The notes beneath the pieces were generated by a model. That model was given only the letters and a program-made list of their open reading frames with translations, had not been told where the DNA came from and searched no databases. A stretch of DNA of 64,000 nucleotides from Streptomyces sp. WZ-12 (GTDB lineage: Bacteria > Actinomycetota > Actinomycetes > Streptomycetales > Streptomycetaceae), in NCBI RefSeq assembly GCF_028898845.1, contig NZ_CP118574.1, positions 1,240,001 through 1,304,000 of the forward strand. The letters are read 5' to 3'. Below, piece after piece: positions 17,180-25,459 of this stretch (position 1 is the stretch's first letter; each line of letters opens with the position of its first letter). The translations under genes and the position numbers were made by a program.

Positions 17180-18526
17180 CTAATCCCTGACCAGCGGCGC
17201 GCCGGCGTCCCGCCAGGCGATGACGCCCCCGGTGAGGCTGCGCACGTCGGGATGGCCCATGCGGGTCAGCAGCGCCGCGTAACGGGCGGACTGCTCGCCG
17301 ACCGGGCAGACCAGCAGCACGGGCTGCCGGGTGCTGAACGGCAGCCCGCCCCGCACCAGTTCGTCGAAGAGCTGGTCCACGATGTTGATCGCCCCCTCGA
17401 TGTGCAGCGCGGCATAGGCGAACGGGCTGCGCAGATCGACGACGAGCGGCCGGTCCCGCTCCAGCCACTTCTGCGCCTCCTGGGTGTCGATCGCGGGAGC
17501 CGCGGCGATCTCGGCGTCCGTCAGGTCGGCCGGGTCGTTGCGGCGCACCGGCTGCCGGAACAGATCGGGCCGGCGCCGCTTGGTGTAGCTGAGGTAACTC
17601 TCGATCCGGTCACAGACGATGAACACGGCTGATCTGCGCGCCACTTCCTCACCAGCGGCCTGATCCTCCGTCAATTGCTCATCGATCTCCCGAAGATGAC
17701 GCACCGTCCCGTAATACGCGGCACCGCCGGTGGGGCCGGCCAGGATGCCGCAGCGCCGGGCCAGCGCCAGCATCCCCTCGATGGCCTCGTCGGAGCCGAC
17801 CGACTCCACGGTGTCGTACGTCGCCGGGTCGAACAGGCCCACCTCGTGGACCTCGTCGAGGGTCCGGATGCCGGGGATGAAGTCGGACTTGGCGGCGACC
17901 AGCCCCACCACCCGCACCCGGGGGTCGTGCTCGCGCAGCACCCGGGCCACCCCGGTGGACGAGCCGGCGGTGCCCACGCAGGCGACGAAGTAGTCGGGGG
18001 CCCGGCCGTCCAGGTCCTTGACGATCTCCGGGCCGGTGCCAGTGGCGTGCGCCTCGGTGTTGCGGGGGTTGAAGTACTGGTCGGTGTGGAGGTAGCTGGT
18101 GCCGGGTCCGGACAGCTCCCGGTGGAAGAGGGTGAGCGGGTCCTCGGTGTTGGTGGGGTCCAGGCACTCGCTCTGCCCGGGCAGCTCCTCGATCTCCGCG
18201 CCCAGCAGCAGGAGCAGGTCCTTGATCTCCGGTATCCGCATGCGGTTGGTCACGCTCTTGAACGGGAGCCCGTGCATCCCCGCGATCACCGCCAGCGCCT
18301 TGGCGGTGTTGCCGCTGGACAGTTCCACGACCTGGCTGCCGTGCTCCACCGCCTCGGCCAGACCCGGCCGGGCCATGTTCCAGGCCGCGCGGTCCTTCAC
18401 CGATCCGAAGGGGTTGAGCAGTTCCAGCTTGGCGTACAGGTCGATGTGGCGCAGACCGTGCACGGCCGGATCGATCCGTACCAGCGGGGTGTTCCCGATG
18501 GCCTCGGTGATGCTCTCGTACCTCAT
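17180..18526 (-). CDS. Cysteine-synthase-like PLP enzyme fused to a rhodanese domain
   Basis: A 448-residue fusion. Residues 1 to about 310 form a fold-II PLP enzyme of the cysteine-synthase type: Lys44 in LNPFGSVKDRA, the substrate loop ELSSGNTAKAL and a glycine-rich phosphate loop (CVGTAGSSTG). It resembles the SbnA/Y4xP group more than housekeeping CysK. Residues about 345-448 form a rhodanese domain with the persulfide cysteine Cys407 (LVCPVGEQSARYAALL). The ATG overlaps the stop of the decarboxylase as ATGA, and the desulfurase-like gene follows after 4 bases. The natural reading is a beta-replacement enzyme that takes persulfide sulfur from its own rhodanese domain; this is inference. 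Confidence 0.88.
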   Translation of the reverse strand: MRYESITEAIGNTPLVRIDPAVHGLRHIDLYAKLELLNPFGSVKDRAAWNMARPGLAEAVEHGSQVVELSSGNTAKALAVIAGMHGLPFKSVTNRMRIPEIKDLLLLLGAEIEELPGQSECLDPTNTEDPLTLFHRELSGPGTSYLHTDQYFNPRNTEAHATGTGPEIVKDLDGRAPDYFVACVGTAGSSTGVARVLREHDPRVRVVGLVAAKSDFIPGIRTLDEVHEVGLFDPATYDTVESVGSDEAIEGMLALARRCGILAGPTGGAAYYGTVRHLREIDEQLTEDQAAGEEVARRSAVFIVCDRIESYLSYTKRRRPDLFRQPVRRNDPADLTDAEIAAAPAIDTQEAQKWLERDRPLVVDLRSPFAYAALHIEGAINIVDQLFDELVRGGLPFSTRQPVLLVCPVGEQSARYAALLTRMGHPDVRSLTGGVIAWRDAGAPLVRD

Positions 18527-20016
18527 CGCTCTCCCCCTGGACGTGTGATCGGCCAGAACTGCTCGTCGAGGCACCAGCGCCAGGACCCGTCCTCCTCCCA
18601 CGCGGCGACCTTGCGCGCGACGGGCTGGTGCTGCGCGCGGCTGGTCTGGAAGTCCATGCAGTAGCCGGCGGTGTTGGCGAACGCCAACAGCTCGCCGGGG
18701 CGGGGCAGTCGGGGCAGGAACACCATCCGGCGGGTGATCAGGTCGGCCTCCAGGCACAGGCTGCCGGCCAGATAGACCCCCGCCGCGGGGCCGTCGCCGC
18801 CCCGGGTGACGCGGGCGCCGTCCCGCCCGAGCAGCACCGGGTCCAGCAGCACCCCGTGCTCCTCCAGCGCGGCGTCGTCGGCCTTCATCGCCAGCCGCAC
18901 CAGCGGCTCCCCACTGTCCGTGCGGCGCACCTCCAACACCCGGGCGAGCACCAGCCCGCACTGGTCCACCAGCGCCCGGCCCGGCTCGGTGTAGAGGTCG
19001 TAGAGGTTCTCCAGCAGCAGGGTGGCCAGCGAGCGGCCGCCGAACGAGGGGGCCGGCATGGCCAGTAGCTCGTCGAGGTAGCGGGCGCCGGCGACCGGGC
19101 GGTGGGCCGGGTAGAGGCCGAGCGCGCCGCGCAGGGTGCCGCCGTCGTTGCGGAGCCCGTAGCCGTGGCCGCGCCAGGTGAGCGGGGGTCGCTGGCCGAG
19201 CACGGCGGCGGTCAGCTCGGAGGTGTAACGCTCCCATTCGGCCGCGTGCGCGAGGTAGTTGACGCCGAAGCCGCCGCCGATGTCCACCGCCCGCGGCCGC
19301 AGCCCCCGGGCCCGGCAGGCGTCCATGGCCCGGACGCAACCCTCCAGGGCGCGGGCCTTCTCCTCCGGGCTGGTGGTGTCGAGGTGGTAGCCGACGCCGA
19401 GCGGCTCCAACGCGTCGGCGTGCCGCTCGACGGTGTCGAGCAGGGCGTCCAACTCCCCAGCCGGGGTGCCGAAGCGGCTGGGCCGGGACAGCACCCGCAC
19501 ACCGGGCCCGTCGAAGGCGGACAGCCGCAGCACCACCGGTATTCGGGCCAGGTGGTGGGCGCGCACCAGCGCGGCCAGCTCGTCCAACTCGCCGCCGGAG
19601 TCGGCGTTGACGGTGACGCCGGTGCGGGCGGCCAGCCACAGGAACTCGCGGTTCTTCGGCCCGGTCGCCATGATGCGGTCCGGGGTGAACCCCGCGCCGA
19701 GGGCGTGCTGCAGCTCGCCCAACGACGCCACGTCCACCGCCGCGTCGGTCGCCGCGAGCCGCCGCAGCAGCGCGCTGGAACGGTTCGCCTTGTGCGCGAA
19801 GTAGACCCGGCCGCCCAGCCGGTGGGTGCCGTACGCGGCGCGGAACCGCTCGGCGTTCTCCGCGATCTGCTCGGGCAGCACCACGCTCAACGGCGAGCCC
19901 AACGCGTCGACGAGCGAGGGGAGGAAGCCGCCCGCGCCGAGCAGCGCCGCGAGGCGCCGCTCCAGGCGCGGTTCCAGAGTCAGTGGCTCCGGAGACGATG
20001 GCACAGCGGCCGCCAA
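18523..20016 (-). CDS. Fold-III PLP decarboxylase (Y4yA-like)
   Basis: About 497 residues, with the alanine-racemase/ODC-type barrel shared by diaminopimelate and ornithine decarboxylases: PLP lysine in YFAHKANRSSAL near residue 76, the glycine-rich phosphate site DIGGGFGVN and a late cysteine (GSLCLEADL). It is longer than LysA and best fits the Y4yA-like group, named after a rhizobial gene next to the cysteine-synthase-like y4xP; the same pairing occurs here. The substrate is unknown. The start is uncertain: the TTG at 20016 has GAGGGGGG upstream, while a GTG at 20070 and a GTG at 20004 are alternatives. Its end overlaps the next gene (ATGA). Confidence 0.82.
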   Translation of the reverse strand: MAAAVPSSPEPLTLEPRLERRLAALLGAGGFLPSLVDALGSPLSVVLPEQIAENAERFRAAYGTHRLGGRVYFAHKANRSSALLRRLAATDAAVDVASLGELQHALGAGFTPDRIMATGPKNREFLWLAARTGVTVNADSGGELDELAALVRAHHLARIPVVLRLSAFDGPGVRVLSRPSRFGTPAGELDALLDTVERHADALEPLGVGYHLDTTSPEEKARALEGCVRAMDACRARGLRPRAVDIGGGFGVNYLAHAAEWERYTSELTAAVLGQRPPLTWRGHGYGLRNDGGTLRGALGLYPAHRPVAGARYLDELLAMPAPSFGGRSLATLLLENLYDLYTEPGRALVDQCGLVLARVLEVRRTDSGEPLVRLAMKADDAALEEHGVLLDPVLLGRDGARVTRGGDGPAAGVYLAGSLCLEADLITRRMVFLPRLPRPGELLAFANTAGYCMDFQTSRAQHQPVARKVAAWEEDGSWRWCLDEQFWPITRPGGER

Positions 20017-20180
20017 GGGACCCCCCTCGCAGTGGCACGAACTCGACCCGCTCGGTTCGCCGTTAACCACTTCCCGCTCCCGGTGGCCTTTACGCCCGCC
20101 CGTCGCCCCCGGCCGGAGTCGGCCCGCCACCCAGCGCCCGACCGGCGGCGGCGCGCGCCGCGGGGCTCCCCGGACACCGC

Positions 20181-21341
20181 TCAGAGGCGCACCAGGGAGT
20201 TCGGGCCGAGGTCGGCGAGGGTCGGATAGCCGTCCACCGCCATCAGCAGATCGGCCTCCGCGAGCAGCGACCGCAGGACGTGCACCACGCCGTCGGTGCC
20301 GGCGAGCGCCAACCCGTAGGCGTACGGCCGGCCGACCGCGACCGCGGTGGCACCGAGGGCGAGCGCCTTGACCACGTCGGTGCCGGAGCGCACCCCGGAG
20401 TCGAAGAGCACCGGCAGACCGTCGGCGGCGGCCACCACGCCCGGCAGCGCATCGAGCGCGGGGAGGCCGCCGTCGGCCTGCCGGCCGCCGTGGTTGGAGC
20501 AGTAGATGCCGTCCGCGCCACCGTCCCGGGCCCGGCGGACGTCCTCCGGGTGGCTCAAACCCTTGAGGATCAGCGGCAGTTCGGTCAGCGAGCGCAGCCA
20601 GGGCAGGTCATCCCAGGTCAACGGGTTGCGGAAGACGCTGGCGTAGAGGTCGATGGCGGCGGCCGGGTCCTCCTCCGGCGGCTTGCGCAGCCGGGACCGG
20701 AAGACCGGGTCGGAGGTGAAGTTGGCCAGGCAACGGCCGTGCGCCTGGGGTAAGTTGGCGAGGGCCAGATCGCGCGGACGCCAGCCGAGGGTCCAGGTGT
20801 CCAGGGTCACCACGATGCCCTGGAAGCCGGCCGCCTCCGCGCGGCGCACCAGGCTCTCCGCGAACTCCCGGTCGGTCGGGGTGTAGAGCTGGAAGTAGCC
20901 GGGGGTGTCCCCGCACTCGGCCGCGACCGCCTCCATCGGGTCCTCGGCGAAGGTCGAGGCGATCATCGGCACACCGGTGCGGGCCGCGGCCCGCGCGGCG
21001 GCCAGCTCCCCGTGCCCGTCCTGCGCACAGAGGCTCAGCACCCCGACCGGCGCCATCAGCAGCGGCGACGGCAACGTCCGACCGAACAGCTCGACGGTCA
21101 GGTCCCGTTGGGCGGCACCGACCAGCATCCGCGGCATCAGCCCCCACCGCGCGAAGGCCGCGACGTTGGCCCGCTGCGTCCGCCCGTCCCCGGCCCCGCC
21201 GTCCACATACGACCAGACGGCCGGCGGCAACGCGGCCTCCGTACGCGCCGCCAACTCCTCGAACGTCATGGGCAGCGTGGGCAGTTCGCCTTCCAGTCCG
21301 GCCGCGTAGATCTCGTGCTGGTAGTCGCCGAAGTGCGGCAT
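20181..21341 (-). CDS. FMN-dependent alpha-hydroxyacid oxidase (lactate 2-monooxygenase type)
   Basis: A 386-residue FMN TIM-barrel enzyme. Seen: the early DYQHEIY segment typical of lactate monooxygenases, LLMAPVGVLSL, the FMN/substrate block YFQLYTPTD, the active-site CSNHGGRQADGG with the catalytic histidine near residue 293, and the FMN phosphate site DSGVRSGTDVVKALALGA. Family members oxidise L-lactate, mandelate or similar 2-hydroxyacids. It heads the minus-strand PLP cluster, with about 165 bases before the decarboxylase. Codon 197 is TTA (20753-20751), so its translation may depend on bldA. The true substrate may be a product of the cluster rather than lactate. Confidence 0.88.
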   Translation of the reverse strand: MPHFGDYQHEIYAAGLEGELPTLPMTFEELAARTEAALPPAVWSYVDGGAGDGRTQRANVAAFARWGLMPRMLVGAAQRDLTVELFGRTLPSPLLMAPVGVLSLCAQDGHGELAAARAAARTGVPMIASTFAEDPMEAVAAECGDTPGYFQLYTPTDREFAESLVRRAEAAGFQGIVVTLDTWTLGWRPRDLALANLPQAHGRCLANFTSDPVFRSRLRKPPEEDPAAAIDLYASVFRNPLTWDDLPWLRSLTELPLILKGLSHPEDVRRARDGGADGIYCSNHGGRQADGGLPALDALPGVVAAADGLPVLFDSGVRSGTDVVKALALGATAVAVGRPYAYGLALAGTDGVVHVLRSLLAEADLLMAVDGYPTLADLGPNSLVRL

Positions 21342-21440
21342 GCGCAGGTCTCCGTTCCGTCGCGAATACGCGCGAAGTTACCCACGTTCGGGGACGGGCG
21401 ACATGGGCGATCACGCCAGTTCGCTGCGCTTGGCTGGCTT

Positions 21441-21959
21441 CCCACGTTGTCGGCCGTCCCGCCGTGGGGGTTGCTGTTCTTTGCGCCTGCGGCGCGAGCT
21501 TTGTTGCCGCTGCGCGGGGCTGTCGGGGTGCGGTGACGGGTATCGGGGGTTGGTATGCCAGACTGCTTCGCTTTACGTCTGGCATACCAACCCCCGATAC
21601 CCGTCACCTCCCGCTGGGGGTGGGAAGACTGGTGGGTGGGGACTGGCCATCGTGGTCCCCTGACCGTCGGGACCCGTCACTCCGGCGATCGTCGTCACTC
21701 ATCCCCCTGACGGTCACTGCTCGCTCCAGGGGCCCGAGTTGACCCACCGGCAGAACGTGGCACCCACCGTCTTTTACCCACCCTCCGCGGGAGGGGACGG
21801 GCCTGCGGGGCAGGGTGTTCGGACGTAAAGCGAAGCAGTCCGAACACCCTGCCCCGCAGGCCCGGCACCGCACTCGACAGCCCCGCGCAGCGGACACGAA
21901 GCCCGCACCACAGGCGCGAAGAACAGCAACCCCCACGGCGGGACAGCCGAAAACGTGGG
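21441..21959. repeat. Composite inverted repeat with two giant hairpins, copy 1
   Basis: This fills most of the gap of 659 bases between two divergent genes. Outer arms 21441-21490 and about 21910-21959 are near-perfect reverse complements. Hairpin A: perfect 31-base arms 21532-21562 and 21578-21608 around loop CTGCTTCGCTTTACG. Hairpin B: perfect 26-base arms 21798-21823 and 21839-21864 around CGTAAAGCGAAGCAG, the exact reverse complement of loop A. Between them lies a core from about 21731 (GGCCCGAGTTGACCCACCGG) that recurs in copy 2 (56171-56756). No gene is visible in the gap. I cannot name the family. Confidence 0.85.
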
Positions 21960-22000
21960 GCGATTTTGGCGGTGAGCCATTGTCTCCGTACGATCCGGCG

Positions 22001-23311
22001 ATGATCATCACAACGATCACCAAACGGATCACCAGGAGAAGGCTGGCATCCGGGGTGTGCGGACTGCTTGCCGCGATGGCGGTGGGGCTGTTGCCCACGT
22101 CGGCCGTCGCCGGCGAGCCCACCGGGGAGCCCGCCGCATCGGCTCCCCAGACATCGGCTCCCAAGGTGGAGCTGACGCTCGACGTCAGCGGCTCGATGCG
22201 GGCCCGGGACATCGACGGGCAGAGCCGGATGGCCGCCGCGAAGCAGGCGTTCAACGAGGTGCTGGACGCCGTCCCCAAGGACGTCCAGCTCGGCATACGG
22301 ACGCTCGGCGCCAACTACCCGGGCAACGACCGTCAGGTCGGTTGCAAGGACACCAAGCTGCTCTACCCGGTCGGGCCGCTCGACCGGACCGAGGCCAAGA
22401 CCGCGGTGGCCACGCTCGTGCCCACCGGATGGACGCCGATCGGCCCGGCCCTACAGGCCGCGGCCAAGGACCTCAAGGGCGGTGACGGACAGCGCCGGAT
22501 CGTGCTGATCACCGACGGCGAGGACACCTGCCAGCCGCTCGACCCCTGCCAGGTGGCCCGGGACATCGCCGCCGAGGGCATCCACCTCACCGTCGACACC
22601 CTCGGGCTGCTGCCGGACGCCAAGACCCGCAGCCAGTTGAGCTGCATCGCCGAGGCGACCGGCGGTACCTACACCTCGGTGCAGCACACCGACCAACTCC
22701 GGGACCGCGTGCACCAGTTGGTGGACCGGACGGCGCGGCCCGTGGTCACTCCGGTGGCGACCAAGGGCGCCGCGCAGTGCGCCACCGCCCCGGAGCTCAA
22801 GCCGGGTCTGTTCACCGACCGGGAGAAGTTCGCCGAGCACCGCTGGTACCGGGTGAACGTCAAGCCGGGCCAGGAGCTGCGCGCTTCGGTGAGCGTCGGC
22901 GCGGACCGCGCGGTCAACAACGACTACGGGGTGCTGCTGCGCGCCTCGACCGTGCACGGTCGGGAGATCGTCCGCGGTGCGGAGGCCGGCGACGGCCGGA
23001 CCGACGTGATCTCCACCGGGCTGCGCTACGCCAAGGCCGATGACGCCGCCGCCGGGGACGCCCCCGAGACGGTCTGCCTCCAGGTCAGCAACTCCTTCTC
23101 GGCGGGCCCCTCGGTCAAGACCGACCCGGGTCTGCCGGTGGAGCTGGCCGTGGACCTCGTCGACGGGCCGCACGACGCCTCCGACGTCGCCTCCTTCGGC
23201 CTCGGCCGGGGCTGGTGGCTGCTCGGCGCCCTGGTCCTCACCGGCCTGGTGGGCGGCCTGGCGTGGGGCTGGATCTCCCGTTGGCGCGTCACCGTCTGGA
23301 GGACCAACTGA
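22001..23311 (+). CDS. Secreted, membrane-anchored VWA-domain protein
   Basis: A 436-residue protein with a basic n-region and signal peptide (ITRRRLASGVCGLLAAMAVG, cleavage near SAVAG). A von Willebrand A domain spans about residues 55-245 with the full MIDAS set: Asp61-x-Ser63-x-Ser65 (DVSGSM), the Thr in TGWTPIG and the Asp in LITDGED. A beta-rich extracellular domain follows and a C-terminal TM helix (WLLGALVLTGLVGGLAWGW) with a short cytosolic tail. The ATG at 22001 has a poor SD, but downstream starts would cut the signal peptide. It ends in TGATG with the next gene, so they are coupled. A metal-dependent adhesion or scaffold role is likely. Confidence 0.85.
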   Translation: MIITTITKRITRRRLASGVCGLLAAMAVGLLPTSAVAGEPTGEPAASAPQTSAPKVELTLDVSGSMRARDIDGQSRMAAAKQAFNEVLDAVPKDVQLGIRTLGANYPGNDRQVGCKDTKLLYPVGPLDRTEAKTAVATLVPTGWTPIGPALQAAAKDLKGGDGQRRIVLITDGEDTCQPLDPCQVARDIAAEGIHLTVDTLGLLPDAKTRSQLSCIAEATGGTYTSVQHTDQLRDRVHQLVDRTARPVVTPVATKGAAQCATAPELKPGLFTDREKFAEHRWYRVNVKPGQELRASVSVGADRAVNNDYGVLLRASTVHGREIVRGAEAGDGRTDVISTGLRYAKADDAAAGDAPETVCLQVSNSFSAGPSVKTDPGLPVELAVDLVDGPHDASDVASFGLGRGWWLLGALVLTGLVGGLAWGWISRWRVTVWRTN

Positions 23312-24174
23312 TGCGTAGTGTAGGCAAGATGACGGGGCGTACTGCCCGTGCGATGCGGGGTGCCGGGGTGGTGGTGAGCGCCGCCGCGGTGGCGTTCGTC
23401 GGGGCCGGCGCGGCGGTCGCCGACAGTCCCGGCCCGAGCGCCAGCGCCAGCAGTGCGGGGGACGCCGCCAAGGGGCCCACGGAGGCCGGCACCTCCTTCC
23501 GTACCGCGACGCCGCTCGCCCTGGACCAGCGGGCCACCGCCAGCGCCTCCACCGGCGACTACCTGTACTGGGTGCTGCCGGCCGACGTCGGGCAGCGGGT
23601 CACCGTCAAGGCGAAGGTCACGCTGCCGAAGACGGCCCGACACGGCGCGGCCGCCTGGCAGTTGGACGTGTACGACGGGCTGCGGCGCCGGCAGGCGTGC
23701 CGCTACGGCGTGCAGACCAGGGCGGCGGCCGAGAACGCCGACGCGGTCGAGCTGTCCTGCGCGCTGCGCACGGTGCGCGGCTGGGCCGAGCAGTGGTCCA
23801 ACGACCCGTTGCCCGGCAACTACTACGTCCGGCTGACCGCCGTCGACCTGCCACAGGAGGAGCTGGGGCAACCGGTGCAGACGGAGGTCGAGGCGTCCGC
23901 GGCCGACGCGGGCGGCGCCCAGGCGGTGGACGGGAAGCTGTCCGCTCCCCTGGTGCCGGGCGCCGGGGCCGCGTCGCCGAAGCCGCAGCAGAGCGGCGCG
24001 ACGCAGGCGCCCGCCGCGGACGGCGCGCCGGACGGCGGCTGGTCCTCGGGCTGGTGGTCGGACCGCTGGGTGTGGACCGCGATCGGCGGCGTACTGGCGG
24101 CGCTGGCCGGCATCGGCGGCTACCGCCTGACCCGCGGTTCGGGCCGGCCGACGCACCTGCCGCCGGGCGTCTGA
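23311..24174 (+). CDS. Secreted, membrane-anchored partner of the VWA protein
   Basis: A 287-residue protein with a signal peptide (residues 1-38, ending AAVADS), an extracellular region of about 190 residues, a low-complexity Ala/Pro/Gly linker, a C-terminal TM helix (WVWTAIGGVLAALAGIGGY) and a short basic tail. The extracellular part (SFRTATPLALDQRATASASTG and following) resembles the C-terminal extracellular domain of the preceding VWA protein, so both may share a beta-sandwich module. No catalytic motif is seen. The ATG overlaps the VWA stop by one base and GGAGGA precedes it. The two probably form an envelope complex; their function is unknown. Confidence 0.8.
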   Translation: MRSVGKMTGRTARAMRGAGVVVSAAAVAFVGAGAAVADSPGPSASASSAGDAAKGPTEAGTSFRTATPLALDQRATASASTGDYLYWVLPADVGQRVTVKAKVTLPKTARHGAAAWQLDVYDGLRRRQACRYGVQTRAAAENADAVELSCALRTVRGWAEQWSNDPLPGNYYVRLTAVDLPQEELGQPVQTEVEASAADAGGAQAVDGKLSAPLVPGAGAASPKPQQSGATQAPAADGAPDGGWSSGWWSDRWVWTAIGGVLAALAGIGGYRLTRGSGRPTHLPPGV

Positions 24175-24337
24175 CCGACCGGCGGACCGGGCCGGACGGT
24201 CGCGGTGGGGCGCGGCGGGGTCGCGGCGGCCCACCGGGGACGCCCGGCCCCGGAACCCCGCCGTCCGGCCCCGTCGGCGGCCGGCGGCGGGGTACGCCCT
24301 ACGGGCGCGGGGGCCGGCCCAGGTGTAGAGAAGAGGT

Positions 24338-25450
24338 ATGCGCGTCCGGCACCGTCGTCATCGAAGCGGCCGGCCCTGGCGGCCCAGCCACGGGTTGATC
24401 GCCCTGCCGCTCGCCCTGATCGCGGCGGTCACGGTGCTGGACCTCACCACGCCCACCACCGTCCACCTGGGCCCGTTCCTGGTGGCGGCGCCGGCGCTGA
24501 CCGCCTCGTTCGCCGGCCCCGTCCTCACCGGCGCCATCGGGGCCCTGGCGGTGGCCGCGCAGATCCTCATCGGCTTCCTGCACGGCGGGATCACCACCTC
24601 GAACCACGAGGCGCAGATCGCCGCGCTGGTCATCATCTCGGTGCTGGTCACCCTCTTCCGCTACGCCCGCGACCGGCACCAGCGGCAGTTGAGCCAGGTC
24701 CGCACGGTGGCGGTCGCCGCCCAGCAGGTGCTGCTGTGGCCGTTGCCGCGCCGGAGCGGGGCGCTGCGGATCGAGTCGGCGTACATCTCCGCGGAGGCCG
24801 AGGCCGAGATCGGCGGCGACCTCTACGCGGCGGTGCCGGTGCCGGGCGGGACGCGGCTGGTCATCGGGGACGTCCGCGGCAAGGGCCTGACCGCGATCGG
24901 GGAGGCCGCGGCGCTGGTCGGGGCGTTCCGCGGCACGGCCTACCAGCACCTCGCGCTGCCGGCGGCCGTCGCGCACCTGGGCAACGCGGTGCACTGGAAC
25001 ATGGCGCACGCCCCGGAGGAGGACCCGGAGTCCTTCGTGACCGCCCTGGTCCTGGACGTCTACGACGACGGCCCGTGCGTCGAACTGGTCAACTGCGGAC
25101 ACCCCCCACCGCTGGTCCTGGGGAGCGGCGGAATCCGGTCGCTGGAGGTCGCCGCGCCGGCGGTGCCGCTGGGGCTGACGGCCCCGGCGGAGGGCGACTA
25201 CAAGGTGGAGAGCTTCGCGTTCGGGCCGGGCGAGGTGCTGCTGCTCTACACGGACGGGGTGATCGAGACCCGGGACCGCTCGGGGGCGTTCTACCCGTTG
25301 ACCGAGCGGCTGGCCGAGTGGAACGAGCCCGATCCGGCGGCGCTGATCGGGCGGCTGCACGACGATCTGCTGCGGTACGCGGACGGCAATCTGGGCGACG
25401 ACGTGGCCATGGTCGCGATCACCCGGCCCCCGGGGTACGGCCCGGGTTGA
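24338..25450 (+). CDS. Membrane SpoIIE-type PP2C phosphatase
   Basis: A 370-residue protein. Three or four TM segments (about residues 18-105) precede a SpoIIE/PP2C phosphatase domain (about 130-365): AEIGGDLYAAVPV with the metal-binding Asp, GDVRGKGLTAI, VNCGHPPPLVL, LLLYTDGVIETRDR and the final GDDVAMVAI with the second metal Asp. Such enzymes dephosphorylate anti-anti-sigma factors in partner-switching systems. The membrane part carries no obvious sensor domain. It is the first of four SpoIIE-type proteins in this window, convergent with the second. Confidence 0.9.
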   Translation: MRVRHRRHRSGRPWRPSHGLIALPLALIAAVTVLDLTTPTTVHLGPFLVAAPALTASFAGPVLTGAIGALAVAAQILIGFLHGGITTSNHEAQIAALVIISVLVTLFRYARDRHQRQLSQVRTVAVAAQQVLLWPLPRRSGALRIESAYISAEAEAEIGGDLYAAVPVPGGTRLVIGDVRGKGLTAIGEAAALVGAFRGTAYQHLALPAAVAHLGNAVHWNMAHAPEEDPESFVTALVLDVYDDGPCVELVNCGHPPPLVLGSGGIRSLEVAAPAVPLGLTAPAEGDYKVESFAFGPGEVLLLYTDGVIETRDRSGAFYPLTERLAEWNEPDPAALIGRLHDDLLRYADGNLGDDVAMVAITRPPGYGPG

Positions 25451-25459
25451 CGGGCCCGG

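Noticed and set aside
21441..21959. CRISPR array or insertion sequence
   Set aside because: There are no regularly spaced direct repeats with spacers and no transposase frame. The structure is inverted, with hairpins.
21815..22000. Extension of the VWA gene upstream through the hairpin region
   Set aside because: The added residues derive from hairpin B and its arm and would destroy the signal peptide at the start of the VWA protein.
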